Shown here piece after piece: positions 1 to 7,884 of a stretch of 64,000 nt of DNA. The translations under genes were made by a program, and so were the position numbers. The notes under the pieces are model-generated. The model saw only the letters and a list, made by a program, of their open reading frames with translations. It was not told the origin of the DNA and searched no databases. The number at the start of each line of letters is the position of its first letter. The first letter of the stretch is position 1. This DNA is from Parcubacteria group bacterium (GTDB lineage: Bacteria; Patescibacteria; ABY1; Buchananbacterales; UBA6539). The DNA is taken from NCBI GenBank assembly GCA_002687175.1, contig NYZP01000001.1:1-64000 (forward strand). The letters are read 5' to 3'.

Positions 1-8
1 TGTCCTTG

Positions 9-25
9 CTTGAGCTTCGCTCAAG
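9..25. repeat. Short hairpin at window edge
   Basis: Seven-base arms CTTGAGC and GCTCAAG enclose a TTC loop just upstream of mnmA. It could be the end of a terminator or a fragment of a palindromic repeat from the upstream gene. No T-run follows, so a terminator is not supported. Confidence 0.4.
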
Positions 26-53
26 GCCTCCTCGGATGAAAAATAAATAATTT

Positions 54-1142
54 ATGACATCAAAATTATCTAAAAAAAAGAAAAGAGTATGTGTAGCCAT
101 GTCCGGCGGTGTTGACTCATCCGTGGCCGCAGCATTACTAAAAGAACAAGGCTACGATCTAGTAGGTCTTTTTATGAAACTGTGGACCGATAAAGAGACC
201 AGTATTGAAAATAAATGTTGTTCAGTTGACTCTTATAATGACGCCAGAAAAATTGCACACCAACTTGGTTTTAAATTGTACACCTTAAATTTTAAAAAGC
301 AATTTAAAAAAATTGTGGTTAATTACTTTGTTGACAAATACCAAAGTGGTGTTACTCCCAATCCTTGTGTAATGTGCAATAAATTTATACGTTTTGAATT
401 ACTGCTTAACAAAGCCAAGATGCTTAACTGTGATTTTTTAGCCACCGGCCATTACGCTAATATCAAAAAAGTTGGTGATCAATATCAACTATTTGAAGGC
501 AGGGATAAAAATAAAGATCAGTCCTATTTTTTAAATACTCTCACCCAAAATAAACTAAAATATTTAATGTTTCCCTTGGGCAACTATACTAAGCCGGAAG
601 TAAGGAAGCTGGCTAAAAAATTTAATTTACCAGTCTATGAAAAGTCAGAAAGTCAAGAAATTTGTTTTATACCAGAAAAAACTCATTACCCATTTTTAAA
701 AAGAAACCTCAAATTAAATTCCGGACCAATTAAATCAACGGGCGGAAAAACTCTAGGTCAACACGAAGGGCTGCAACTTTATACTCTTGGCCAACGCAAG
801 GGGATTAAGATTGGTGGTACTGGTCCGTATTACGTTGTGAAACTTGATTACCAGACAAATACTTTAATCGTTTCTAGTAATCGTGATGACCAAACCTTAT
901 TAACTAAAAAATTTGATCTTAAAGATATAAATTGGTTAAAGGGGTCAAAACCAACTACCTCAGAAAAGTTTGGTGTTAAAATTCGTTACCAAGCTAAAAC
1001 TATACCGTGCACCATGAAAAATAATGAAGTAACTTTAAAAATCGCTGAGCGCGCTATAATGCCGGGTCAGTCAGCCGTTTTTTATAAAAATGAACAGTTG
1101 CTAGGTGGTGGAATAATTGCTAAAATTAAATCAACATCATAA
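54..1142 (+). CDS. mnmA: tRNA-specific 2-thiouridylase MnmA
   Basis: Cytosolic enzyme that uses ATP and a sulfur relay to convert the wobble uridine of Lys, Glu and Gln tRNAs to 2-thiouridine. The PP-loop SGGVDSS is at residues 17-23, the first catalytic cysteine lies in NPCVMC (C105, C108 next to it), and the second is C204 in SQEICFIP. TGHYA near residue 131 and LGQRKG near 247 are further family motifs. The length of 362 residues is normal for the family. The ATG has no Shine-Dalgarno sequence. The gene is followed after 35 bases by a lipoprotein gene with a strong ribosome site, so the two may share a transcript. The identity is certain; only the exact start, which precedes a lysine-rich stretch, could shift. 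Confidence 0.97.
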   Translation: MTSKLSKKKKRVCVAMSGGVDSSVAAALLKEQGYDLVGLFMKLWTDKETSIENKCCSVDSYNDARKIAHQLGFKLYTLNFKKQFKKIVVNYFVDKYQSGVTPNPCVMCNKFIRFELLLNKAKMLNCDFLATGHYANIKKVGDQYQLFEGRDKNKDQSYFLNTLTQNKLKYLMFPLGNYTKPEVRKLAKKFNLPVYEKSESQEICFIPEKTHYPFLKRNLKLNSGPIKSTGGKTLGQHEGLQLYTLGQRKGIKIGGTGPYYVVKLDYQTNTLIVSSNRDDQTLLTKKFDLKDINWLKGSKPTTSEKFGVKIRYQAKTIPCTMKNNEVTLKIAERAIMPGQSAVFYKNEQLLGGGIIAKIKSTS

Positions 1143-1177
1143 AATAACGCTGCACACTACAACTTGGAGGACATACC

Positions 1178-1663
1178 ATGAGCAACCGAAAAATTGTTGG
1201 TTACATTAGCATGGTACCGTTAATATTACTGCTCCTGGTAACCAACGGGTGTGTGACCGCCCAAAAACCAATTGAATCTGACGATTCGGCCAGAATTATA
1301 ATTAACGATGTTGAGTGGGGTGTGACCATTGGCCGAACAAATGGTGTGATGAGAGTGTTAGTTATAAAAGATGACCAAGAGGAAGAGTTCAATTCTAACA
1401 TGCACCACATATTGATAACGTCCTCTAAAAAAGATGGGCTGACCGACATTGCCTTCCTTGATCAATTGGTTATTAGGACGCCTGATGGATCGATATTTTC
1501 CAGAATTGCCGAGTGCCGAGTAAATGATAAAATGTTGGCCATACTAGCCAGAGGTTTTATTATAGTTCACGAAATCTATATAATTCCTCAACAACCACAC
1601 CAAGAAGAAGACCGCCAACACCAAAACGACCGCTGGCTAATGTGTTTACAGCAACTCAACTGA
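1178..1663 (+). CDS. Small predicted lipoprotein, unknown function
   Basis: The 161-residue product starts with a lipoprotein signal: basic MSNRK, a hydrophobic core, then VTNGC with the acceptor cysteine at residue 25. It is therefore probably anchored at the outer face of the membrane. I recognise no domain. The last 25 residues are rich in Gln, His and charged residues. The start is fixed by TTGGAGG nine bases upstream of the ATG, unlike neighbouring mnmA and alaS, which have none. The stop codon TGA lies inside the right arm of its own terminator. Richer GC than the flanking genes and a self-contained terminator mark it as one of the accessory cassettes of this window. Confidence 0.75.
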   Translation: MSNRKIVGYISMVPLILLLLVTNGCVTAQKPIESDDSARIIINDVEWGVTIGRTNGVMRVLVIKDDQEEEFNSNMHHILITSSKKDGLTDIAFLDQLVIRTPDGSIFSRIAECRVNDKMLAILARGFIIVHEIYIIPQQPHQEEDRQHQNDRWLMCLQQLN

Positions 1664-1674
1664 GTTGCTTTTTT
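1650..1674 (+). terminator. Intrinsic terminator overlapping the lipoprotein stop codon
   Basis: Nine-base arms AGCAACTCA and TGAGTTGCT with a two-base loop, followed by six T. The TGA stop of the preceding gene forms the first three bases of the right arm. Confidence 0.85.
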
Positions 1675-1693
1675 CTTGATAAAATTAGCTTTT

Positions 1694-1699
1694 TATAAT
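1694..1699 (+). promoter_or_regulatory. -10 box of alaS, short or no leader
   Basis: TATAAT ends 11 bases before the alaS ATG. A normal transcription start would leave a leader of only a few bases. No good -35 element is visible at 16-18 bases. Confidence 0.5.
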
Positions 1700-1710
1700 A
1701 GAATCTCTAT

Positions 1711-3471
1711 ATGACTTCAGAAGAATTAAAAAAGAAATATCTTGAATTTTTTAAGTCCAAGGGACATGCAATCATTCCCTCGGCTTCTTTGATTCCGGAA
1801 AATGATCCAACGGTTTTGTTTACTACCGCTGGAATGCACCCTCTGGTGCCTTATTTAATGGGTGGCTCTCACCCAGAAGGTACGCGAATTACTGATGTCC
1901 AAAAATGTATTCGGACCAGTGATATTGATGAAGTTGGTGACAGTTGGCATTTAACCTTCTTTGAGATGCTTGGTAACTGGTCATTGGGGGACTACTTCAA
2001 AAAAGAAGCAATTGAATGGTCATGGGAATTTTTAACATCCAACAACTGGCTAGGTTTAGATCCAAAGCGAATCTCCGTGTCCGTATTTTCTGGAGATGAA
2101 AATAATAATATACCATTTGATCAAGAAGCATATGATATTTGGAAATCAATCGGTATGCCACCAGAGAGAATCTATCGTTATGACAAAAAAGAAAACTGGT
2201 GGGGACCAGCCGGTAAAACCGGACCGTGTGGACCAGATACTGAAATGTATTATGACTCGGGAAAGGCAGAATGTGCTAATTGCACCACCGAAGGTCCGGC
2301 TTGTGACTGTGGTAAATTTGCTGAAATATGGAATAACGTATTTATGCAATACAATAAAACAGCTGAAGGAAAATTTGAAGAGTTATCCCAAAAAAATGTT
2401 GATACCGGGATGGGAGTTGAAAGAACAGTTGCTATTTTAAATGGTCAAAAAAATACTTATGACACGGACCTATTTGAAGAAATTATTAAAAAAATAAAAG
2501 AACTGGCCACTAACAGTAATCAGACATCGGAAAGAATAATTGCTGATCATCTTCGAGCAGCAACTTTTATACTTGGTGATGAGAAAGGTATTTCACCTTC
2601 AAATTTAGATCAAGGTTATGTGTTGCGTCGATTAATCCGTCGAGCAATCCGTCATGGCAAAATTATAGGTATTACTAAGCCATTTAGTTTTATTATTGCT
2701 GAAGTTATTATTCAAAAATATAAAGATGATTATAATGAACTACAAAAAAATAAAGATTTTATAATAGAGCAGCTTGTGCAAGAAGAAGAAAAATTTTCTA
2801 AAACATTAGCCAGGGGATTGAAGGAATTTGAAAAAATTTCAGAACATGATGTTACAGGCCACGACGCTTTTATTCTATTCACCACTTATGGTCTACCAAT
2901 TGAAATTGTTAAAGATTTGGCAAAAGAAAATGATATTTCGGTTGATGAGAAAAATTTTGAAATTGAATTAAAAAAACATCAAAATCTTTCACGAACGGCA
3001 ACAGCCGGAAAATTTAAAGGAGGGTTAGCTGACCATTCTGAAGAAACAACTCGTTTACATACTACTAATCATCTAACCCTTCAAGCCTTGAGAACGGTTC
3101 TAGGTGACCACGTAAATCAAAAAGGTTCAAATATTACTAAAGATCGGCTAAGGTTTGATTTTTCTCATGATAAAAAAATGACGCCAGAAGAAATTCAAAA
3201 AGTTGAAGACATAGTAAATGAACAAATTAATAATAAACTCGATGTTTCTTTTGAAGAAATGTCTGTCGAAGAAGCTAAGGAAAAAAATGCTATTGGGGTA
3301 TTTGAACATAAATATGCTGATAAAGTGAAGGTTTATAAAATGGGAGATTTTTCACTGGAGATTTGTGGTGGACCTCATGTTAAAAATACCGGGGAATTGG
3401 GTCATTTTAAAATCACAAAAGAAGAGTCAAGTTCAGCCGGTGTCAGAAGAATTAAAGCAGTTTTACAATAG
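1711..3471 (+). CDS. alaS: Alanyl-tRNA synthetase, short form
   Basis: Charges tRNA-Ala with alanine in the cytosol. At 586 residues it is about 300 shorter than the usual bacterial enzyme. The N-terminal class II catalytic and tRNA-recognition parts are present, including FTTAGMHPL near residue 37 and the region rich in GxGxER-like sequence near residue 233. The editing domain is present too: HTTNH near residue 450 and CGGPHV near residue 552. The protein ends directly after the editing domain, so the oligomerising C-Ala/DHHA1 part is missing. The stop is clean and no downstream remnant is seen, so this is a natural short form of the sort found in CPR bacteria. There is no Shine-Dalgarno sequence. 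Confidence 0.96.
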   Translation: MTSEELKKKYLEFFKSKGHAIIPSASLIPENDPTVLFTTAGMHPLVPYLMGGSHPEGTRITDVQKCIRTSDIDEVGDSWHLTFFEMLGNWSLGDYFKKEAIEWSWEFLTSNNWLGLDPKRISVSVFSGDENNNIPFDQEAYDIWKSIGMPPERIYRYDKKENWWGPAGKTGPCGPDTEMYYDSGKAECANCTTEGPACDCGKFAEIWNNVFMQYNKTAEGKFEELSQKNVDTGMGVERTVAILNGQKNTYDTDLFEEIIKKIKELATNSNQTSERIIADHLRAATFILGDEKGISPSNLDQGYVLRRLIRRAIRHGKIIGITKPFSFIIAEVIIQKYKDDYNELQKNKDFIIEQLVQEEEKFSKTLARGLKEFEKISEHDVTGHDAFILFTTYGLPIEIVKDLAKENDISVDEKNFEIELKKHQNLSRTATAGKFKGGLADHSEETTRLHTTNHLTLQALRTVLGDHVNQKGSNITKDRLRFDFSHDKKMTPEEIQKVEDIVNEQINNKLDVSFEEMSVEEAKEKNAIGVFEHKYADKVKVYKMGDFSLEICGGPHVKNTGELGHFKITKEESSSAGVRRIKAVLQ

Positions 3472-3529
3472 TAATTAAAATCTACTTAATTTAGCTATTT
3501 TTTGAGTGATAACTAGCACCTTAATTTTA

Positions 3530-3558
3530 TTGACACAATTGACTTTTTAGTATATTAT
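3530..3558 (+). promoter_or_regulatory. Promoter of the ribosomal protein/rpoA operon
   Basis: TTGACA (3530-3535) and TATTAT (3553-3558) with a 17-base spacer, about 150 bases before infA. The 3472-3710 gap otherwise holds only very AT-rich leader sequence; no gene is seen there. Confidence 0.7.
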
Positions 3559-3710
3559 AATTCTATTATTGACAAATTAACCAATTAAACGTATTGTAAA
3601 ATAGGTGAAAATATATAAAAAATATATAAAATTTGTCTTATTTTAAATAAAATTCTGGCCTTGAGCATATAATCATCAGAAGCTGCCAAGAATTTTATTT
3701 TTTCTAAAAT

Positions 3711-3947
3711 ATGGTCAAAAACAAAAAAACTATTCCTAGTAAAGAATTCATAGAAGTCGACGGAGAGATTCAAGAACTCCTGCCGGCTGCTACCTTTAAA
3801 GTTAAATTAGAGAATGGTGTTGATATTTTAGCTCACCTTTCTGGCAAAATGAGAATGTATAAAATCAGAATATTGCCTGGGGACAAAGTAAAAATTCAAA
3901 TGACTCCATACGACTTAACAAAAGGTAGAATAACTTATCGTTATTAA
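3711..3947 (+). CDS. infA: Translation initiation factor IF-1
   Basis: Small OB-fold factor that binds the ribosomal A site during initiation. The family signature is clear: [20 protein letters not shown], then [28 protein letters not shown] to the end. It has 78 residues, a few more than usual because of a short basic N-terminal extension ([11 protein letters not shown]). It is the first gene of the infA-rpmJ-rpsM-rpsK-rpsD-rpoA block, the standard bacterial order. No Shine-Dalgarno sequence precedes the ATG. Confidence 0.95.
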   Translation: MVKNKKTIPSKEFIEVDGEIQELLPAATFKVKLENGVDILAHLSGKMRMYKIRILPGDKVKIQMTPYDLTKGRITYRY

Positions 3948-3952
3948 TTATT

Positions 3953-4066
3953 ATGAAAGTAAGATCTTCGGTAAAAAAAATGTGCAAAGACTGTAGAGTG
4001 ATCCGTCGAAATAAACGTGTTCACATTATTTGTAAAAATCCGAGGCATCGACAACGTCAAGGCTAA
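3953..4066 (+). CDS. rpmJ: 50S ribosomal protein L36
   Basis: A 37-residue ORF starting [11 protein letters not shown] and ending HRQRQG. It carries the L36 zinc-ribbon pattern: two cysteines as CKDC, a third cysteine in IICKN and a histidine in NPRH. Basic composition, length and position between infA and rpsM are all as expected. The start follows the infA stop by five bases, with no Shine-Dalgarno sequence. Confidence 0.95.
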   Translation: MKVRSSVKKMCKDCRVIRRNKRVHIICKNPRHRQRQG

Positions 4067-4069
4067 ATT

Positions 4070-4459
4070 ATGGCTAGAATCGCAGGAATTACATTACCTA
4101 AAGATAAACGAATAGCAGTAGGTTTAACCTACATTTTTGGTATAGGCCGTAACGTCTCTACAAATATTTTAAAAAAGGCTGATGTCAGTCCAGACATTAG
4201 AGTAAAAGATTTAACAGAAGATCAAACAAATAAACTACGAGAAATTATTGAAAAAGATCATAAGGTTGAAGGGGAACTAAAAAGAGAAGTTTTATTGAAT
4301 GTTAAAAGGCTAAAAGAAATTTCCAGTTACCGTGGTTCTAGACATTCGAAGAAACTACCAGTACGTGGTCAACGCACTAAAACTAACAATCGAACTGCCC
4401 GAGGTAACGTTCGTAAAACCATGGGTTCTGGCCGTAAAGGGGCTGCACAGAAAACTTAA
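4070..4459 (+). CDS. rpsM: 30S ribosomal protein S13
   Basis: Head protein of the small subunit that contacts the P-site tRNA and L5 (bridges B1a/b). It begins [15 protein letters not shown] and has the helix-hairpin-helix part [13 protein letters not shown]. The C-terminal basic tail [14 protein letters not shown] is also present. It has 129 residues, slightly longer than usual. The ATG follows the rpmJ stop after three bases, so the genes are tightly packed and probably co-translated. Confidence 0.96.
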   Translation: MARIAGITLPKDKRIAVGLTYIFGIGRNVSTNILKKADVSPDIRVKDLTEDQTNKLREIIEKDHKVEGELKREVLLNVKRLKEISSYRGSRHSKKLPVRGQRTKTNNRTARGNVRKTMGSGRKGAAQKT

Positions 4460-4471
4460 AAATTTATACTT

Positions 4472-4945
4472 ATGGGACAAAAAAAAATTACAAACATGTC
4501 TGAAACTCCTGATCAGAAAAAAGAAGAAAAAAAGTCCGCCGAAGGCGGAGAAGTTAAATCTATACCAAAGGCAAAATCAAAGAAAAAAATTAAACGCCAG
4601 GTTTCTGCTGGTAGCGCTTATATTCAGGCGACTTATAATAATACAATTATTACTTTTACTGATGCTCAGGGTAATGCCTTAGCTCAATGTTCAGCTGGAC
4701 AAGTTGGTTTTAAGGGACCAAAAAAATCTACCCCTTATGCTGCCGGAATTATTGTGGCCCAGGCAGTGGAGAAAGTAAAACCTTACGGACTTAAAGAAGT
4801 TAGTGTTTTCGTTAGGGGAGTTGGTGGTGGACGGGAAGCGGCTATACGGTCTTTAAATGCCAACGGTATTAATGTTTTAGGCATTAAAGATGTAACTCCT
4901 ATTCCTCATAATGGTTGCCGTCCTAAAAAACCACGCCGAGTTTAA
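4472..4945 (+). CDS. rpsK: 30S ribosomal protein S11 with repeat-bearing N-terminal extension
   Basis: Platform protein of the small subunit. The conserved body starts near residue 45 ([16 protein letters not shown]) and ends [13 protein letters not shown], as in all S11 proteins. At 157 residues it is about 28 longer than usual, because of a lysine/glutamate-rich N-terminal extension. Within that extension a perfect palindrome (4535-4549, TCCGCCGAAGGCGGA) encodes SAEGG in frame. An alternative ATG at 4496 would shorten the extension by eight residues but still include the palindrome. The function of the body is certain; the extension is probably disordered. Confidence 0.96.
   Translation: MGQKKITNMSETPDQKKEEKKSAEGGEVKSIPKAKSKKKIKRQVSAGSAYIQATYNNTIITFTDAQGNALAQCSAGQVGFKGPKKSTPYAAGIIVAQAVEKVKPYGLKEVSVFVRGVGGGREAAIRSLNANGINVLGIKDVTPIPHNGCRPKKPRRV
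4535..4549. repeat. GC-rich palindrome inside rpsK
   Basis: Arms TCCGCC and GGCGGA around GAA, inside the coding frame of S11. It is the only such GC-rich stretch in an otherwise AT-rich extension. The same kind of palindrome occurs twice in the bcp N-terminus (15275-15304). Confidence 0.75.
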
Positions 4946-4960
4946 TTAAAAAAATAATCT

Positions 4961-5563
4961 ATGCAAGTAAAAACCCATAAAGCCTGTAGACGTTACGGAA
5001 TAAAATTATGCCAATCTGACAAATGTCCGGTTATTCGTCGTAACTATAAACCAGGAATTCACGGTAATAAGCGAAGGGCCAGACTCACAGAATATGGTAC
5101 TCAATTAAGAGAAAAACAGATCGCCAAAGCAATTTATGGGATTATGGAAAAACAATTTAGTAATTATTATAAAAAAGCAATTAACCAGCAAGGAGATACC
5201 GGGGAGTTAATACAGCAAATGCTAGAAACTAGATTAGACAATGCTGTCTTCCGAGCCGGCTTTGCTAAAACTCGACCACTGGCCAGACAGCTAGTTAGTC
5301 ATGGAATGTTCTTAGTAAACGGTAAAAAAACAAATATTCCTTCCTATCAAATCAAAGTAAAAGACGAAATATCAATTAAGCCGGAAAAAATAAAGGCTAA
5401 AGTATTTAACGATCTGGAAAAAAAACTGGAAAAATACACCGTACCATCTTGGCTAGCCCTTGATCTAAAAAATAATAAGGTAAAAGTGGTTTCCCGACCT
5501 TCTGGTAATGAACTGGAGAATACTTTTAATCCACGTTTAATCGTAGAATTTTATTCAAAATAA
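4961..5563 (+). CDS. rpsD: 30S ribosomal protein S4
   Basis: Primary 16S rRNA-binding protein and assembly initiator of the 30S body. It has 200 residues, the normal length. Three N-terminal cysteines (C9, C17, C22) suggest the zinc-binding type. The S4 RNA-binding domain lies around residues 88-150 (TRLDNAVFRAGFAKTRPLARQLVSHGMFLVNGKKT), and the C-terminus ends NPRLIVEFYSK. It sits between rpsK and rpoA in the usual order; in other bacteria S4 represses this operon, but no operator structure is visible here. Confidence 0.96.
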   Translation: MQVKTHKACRRYGIKLCQSDKCPVIRRNYKPGIHGNKRRARLTEYGTQLREKQIAKAIYGIMEKQFSNYYKKAINQQGDTGELIQQMLETRLDNAVFRAGFAKTRPLARQLVSHGMFLVNGKKTNIPSYQIKVKDEISIKPEKIKAKVFNDLEKKLEKYTVPSWLALDLKNNKVKVVSRPSGNELENTFNPRLIVEFYSK

Positions 5564-5606
5564 TTAGACAAAAACTTTTTAATAATTACAAGTTAAAAAC
5601 AATTAT

Positions 5607-6476
5607 ATGGAAAACATTTCCTTGCCATCAAAAATTGAAATTGAAGACACTAAAGAAAAAAATAAGTCTATTATAACAATACAGCCATGTCACCCCGGCT
5701 ATGGCACTACTCTGGGTAATGCCTTACGTCGAGTATTACTTTCTTCTTTACCTGGCGGAGCAGTAATTGCTTTTAAAATTGAAGGAGCCAGTCATGAATT
5801 TTCCGGTATTGATAACGTTAAAGAGGATCTGGTGGAAATTTCGTTAAATTTAAAACAACTTGGGTTAAATATTTTCACCGATGAACCAGTAAAATTAGAA
5901 TTAAAAGCAAAAGGTGAAAAAAAAGTTACAGCCAAAGATATTAAAACTACCAGTGATGTAGAGGTTATTAATAGCGATCTAGTGATTGCTACTTTAACCA
6001 GTAAAACTGCTGAGCTAAACATGGAAATTTTAGTTACTAAGGGCCGGGGATATGTCCCCTCAGAATCTAGGGAAAAAGAAGATTTGGAAGTGGGGATGAT
6101 CGTAATCGACTCAATTTTTACCCCAATTAAAAACGTTGGTTTTCAAATTGAAAATGTCCGAGTGGGAAAAATGACCAACTACGAAAATCTAATTATAACT
6201 ATTGAGACTGATGGTACTATTACTCCCAAGGAAGCTTTGAATCAATCAGTAAAAATTTTATTAGATCATTTTAATCAAATTGCTGTTGAGACTAAAGATG
6301 GTGCTAAGCCAAAAAAAGTTAAAAAGGAAAATACCAAAAAAACTGAAGAAGAACCAGAAGAAAAAACTGAAGCCAAAGAAAAAGAAGTCAAAAAAGCTAA
6401 AAAGGCTGACAAGGCCCTAGAAGAAGATAAAGAAGACACTGAAGAAACTAAAGAAGAAAAACCTAAAAAAGCTTAA
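5607..6476 (+). CDS. rpoA: RNA polymerase alpha subunit lacking the C-terminal domain
   Basis: The N-terminal domain, which dimerises and nucleates beta/beta-prime assembly, is complete (residues 1 to about 230). It includes GYGTTLGNALRRVLLSSLPG near residue 31 and the segment ending VKILLDHFNQI. The alpha-CTD, which normally binds UP elements and activators, is absent. In its place are about 60 residues made almost only of Lys, Glu, Asp, Ala and Thr. The stop is clean and rplQ follows after eight bases, so this is the native end and not a frameshift. The consequence, inferred, is that promoters in this organism cannot use alpha-CTD contacts. Confidence 0.96.
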   Translation: MENISLPSKIEIEDTKEKNKSIITIQPCHPGYGTTLGNALRRVLLSSLPGGAVIAFKIEGASHEFSGIDNVKEDLVEISLNLKQLGLNIFTDEPVKLELKAKGEKKVTAKDIKTTSDVEVINSDLVIATLTSKTAELNMEILVTKGRGYVPSESREKEDLEVGMIVIDSIFTPIKNVGFQIENVRVGKMTNYENLIITIETDGTITPKEALNQSVKILLDHFNQIAVETKDGAKPKKVKKENTKKTEEEPEEKTEAKEKEVKKAKKADKALEEDKEDTEETKEEKPKKA

Positions 6477-6484
6477 ATCCAAAT

Positions 6485-6835
6485 ATGCGTCATCAGAAAA
6501 AAGGAACAATCTTAGGCCGTAAAAAAGCACCACGGAAAGCCCTGATGCGTAGTTTAGCTACATCAATTATAATCTACGAAAAAGTTAAAACTACTAAAGC
6601 TAAGGCCAAGGCGGTTAAACCAGTAGTCGAGAAATTAGTTACTACTGCTAAAAAGAATGACTTAACGGCGAGACGTAAATTATTAGAAGTTCTGTACCAT
6701 AAAAAAGCGGTTAATAAAGCTTTAGAAGTATTAGGACCACGTTATAAAAACCGCAAGGGTGGCTACACTAGAATTATTAATTTAGAAAACCGTCAAGGCG
6801 ATAATGCTGAAATGGTTCAGATTGAATTTGTATAA
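6485..6835 (+). CDS. rplQ: 50S ribosomal protein L17
   Basis: Large-subunit protein near the exit tunnel. It starts MRHQKKGTILGRKKAPRKALMRSLATSII, which is the L17 signature, and continues GPRYKNRKGGYTRIINLENRQGDNAEMVQIEFV at the C-terminus. It has 116 residues, a normal length. It lies eight bases downstream of rpoA, its usual partner, and is followed by rplM after only two bases. Confidence 0.96.
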   Translation: MRHQKKGTILGRKKAPRKALMRSLATSIIIYEKVKTTKAKAKAVKPVVEKLVTTAKKNDLTARRKLLEVLYHKKAVNKALEVLGPRYKNRKGGYTRIINLENRQGDNAEMVQIEFV

Positions 6836-6837
6836 AT

Positions 6838-7287
6838 ATGGCCGAACATAAAAAATCTACAACCAAAAATATAGAAAAGGCTATTAAAGATAGTTCCCAG
6901 AAAGCGAAGAAAAAAAAGGTATCCAAAAAACCAGTTATTGATCGGCAGACTCACAAGATAGATGCCAAGGGAAAAATTTTAGGCCGTTTATCAACCGAGG
7001 TGGCTCAAATTTTAAGAGGTAAAAATAAACCAAGTTTTTTACCACATGTTGATGGTGGTGATTTCGTAGTTATTTCTAATGCTTCACAAATTAAAACAAC
7101 TGGGAAAAAGATGGAACAAAAAGTTTATTACCATTACTCTGGTTATCCAGGTGGACTTAAAGAAAAAAAGATGTCAAAAGTTTTCGAGAAGGATCCAGGT
7201 GAAATTATTAAACGAGCCGTTTGGAATATGTTACCAAAGAATAAACTTCGCACAAGTATGATAAAACGTTTAATTGTTAAAAACTAG
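6838..7287 (+). CDS. rplM: 50S ribosomal protein L13 with basic N-terminal extension
   Basis: Early-assembly protein of the large subunit. The L13 body begins around residue 33 (IDRQTHKIDAKGKILGRLSTEVAQ) and contains GKNKPSFLPHVDGGDFVVISNA and YHYSGYPGGLKE. The first 32 residues are a Lys/Ser-rich extension not found in standard L13, and the C-terminus is slightly shorter than usual. The gene follows rplQ by two bases and precedes rpsI, its normal partner. Confidence 0.95.
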   Translation: MAEHKKSTTKNIEKAIKDSSQKAKKKKVSKKPVIDRQTHKIDAKGKILGRLSTEVAQILRGKNKPSFLPHVDGGDFVVISNASQIKTTGKKMEQKVYYHYSGYPGGLKEKKMSKVFEKDPGEIIKRAVWNMLPKNKLRTSMIKRLIVKN

Positions 7288-7288
7288 C

Positions 7289-7828
7289 ATGCCAATTACT
7301 AAAAAAACAGCTACCGCTGAAAAAAAATCGGAACAAAAGACTATCAAAAAACCAACTGCTAAAAAAACGGTTAAGAAGTCTGAAAAAAAAGTTACCACTA
7401 AAGACACTGACGACGACGAACCAAAAAAACGTGTTCGACACAGTTATTTGTTTGCTGTTGGACGAAGAAAAAAAGCTGTTGCCCGCGTTAGACTTTTTAA
7501 AAAAGGTAATGGTGAAATTTTAGTAAATGATAAGCAAATTAAAGAATACTTTCCAACTTTTGAACTTAGAGAAATTGTTGTTGAGCCCCTGGAAAAAATC
7601 GGCGCCATCAAAGATTTTAATTTCTCAATTAAAGTCCGTGGTGGTGGTTCTCGCGGCCAAGCCGAAGCGGTGAGACATGGTATTGCCCGAAGTCTGGTAG
7701 TTTATGATAAAGATTTAAGAACAACTTTAAAACCATACGGTTTTCTAAAACGTGATCCTCGTCGTAAAGAACGAAAAAAACCTGGTTTAAAACGTGCTCG
7801 TCGAGCACCTCAGTGGGCTAAACGATAG
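7289..7828 (+). CDS. rpsI: 30S ribosomal protein S9
   Basis: Head protein whose C-terminal tail reaches the P-site tRNA; the tail RARRAPQWAKR is intact. The body begins about residue 52 (YLFAVGRRKKAVARVRL), after a Lys/Thr-rich extension, giving 179 residues against about 130 usually. I chose the ATG at 7289, one base after the rplM stop, over a TTG at 7274 inside rplM. A terminator follows directly, so this is the last gene of the ribosomal block. Confidence 0.95.
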   Translation: MPITKKTATAEKKSEQKTIKKPTAKKTVKKSEKKVTTKDTDDDEPKKRVRHSYLFAVGRRKKAVARVRLFKKGNGEILVNDKQIKEYFPTFELREIVVEPLEKIGAIKDFNFSIKVRGGGSRGQAEAVRHGIARSLVVYDKDLRTTLKPYGFLKRDPRRKERKKPGLKRARRAPQWAKR

Positions 7829-7847
7829 AGTTACAAAAATACTAAAG

Positions 7848-7869
7848 CGGGGCAAACGCCCCGTTTTTT
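7848..7869 (+). terminator. Terminator of the ribosomal operon
   Basis: Arms CGGGGC and GCCCCG around AAAC, followed by six T. Confidence 0.92.
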
Positions 7870-7871
7870 GA

Positions 7872-7877
7872 TATAAT
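7872..7877 (+). promoter_or_regulatory. -10 box giving a leaderless msrA mRNA
   Basis: TATAAT ends seven bases before the msrA ATG, so transcription is expected to start at or next to the start codon. It lies directly behind the ribosomal terminator. Confidence 0.6.
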
Positions 7878-7884
7878 AAAATAT

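Noticed and set aside
7274..7288. TTG start of rpsI inside rplM
   Set aside because: An ATG one base after the rplM stop gives the standard arrangement.
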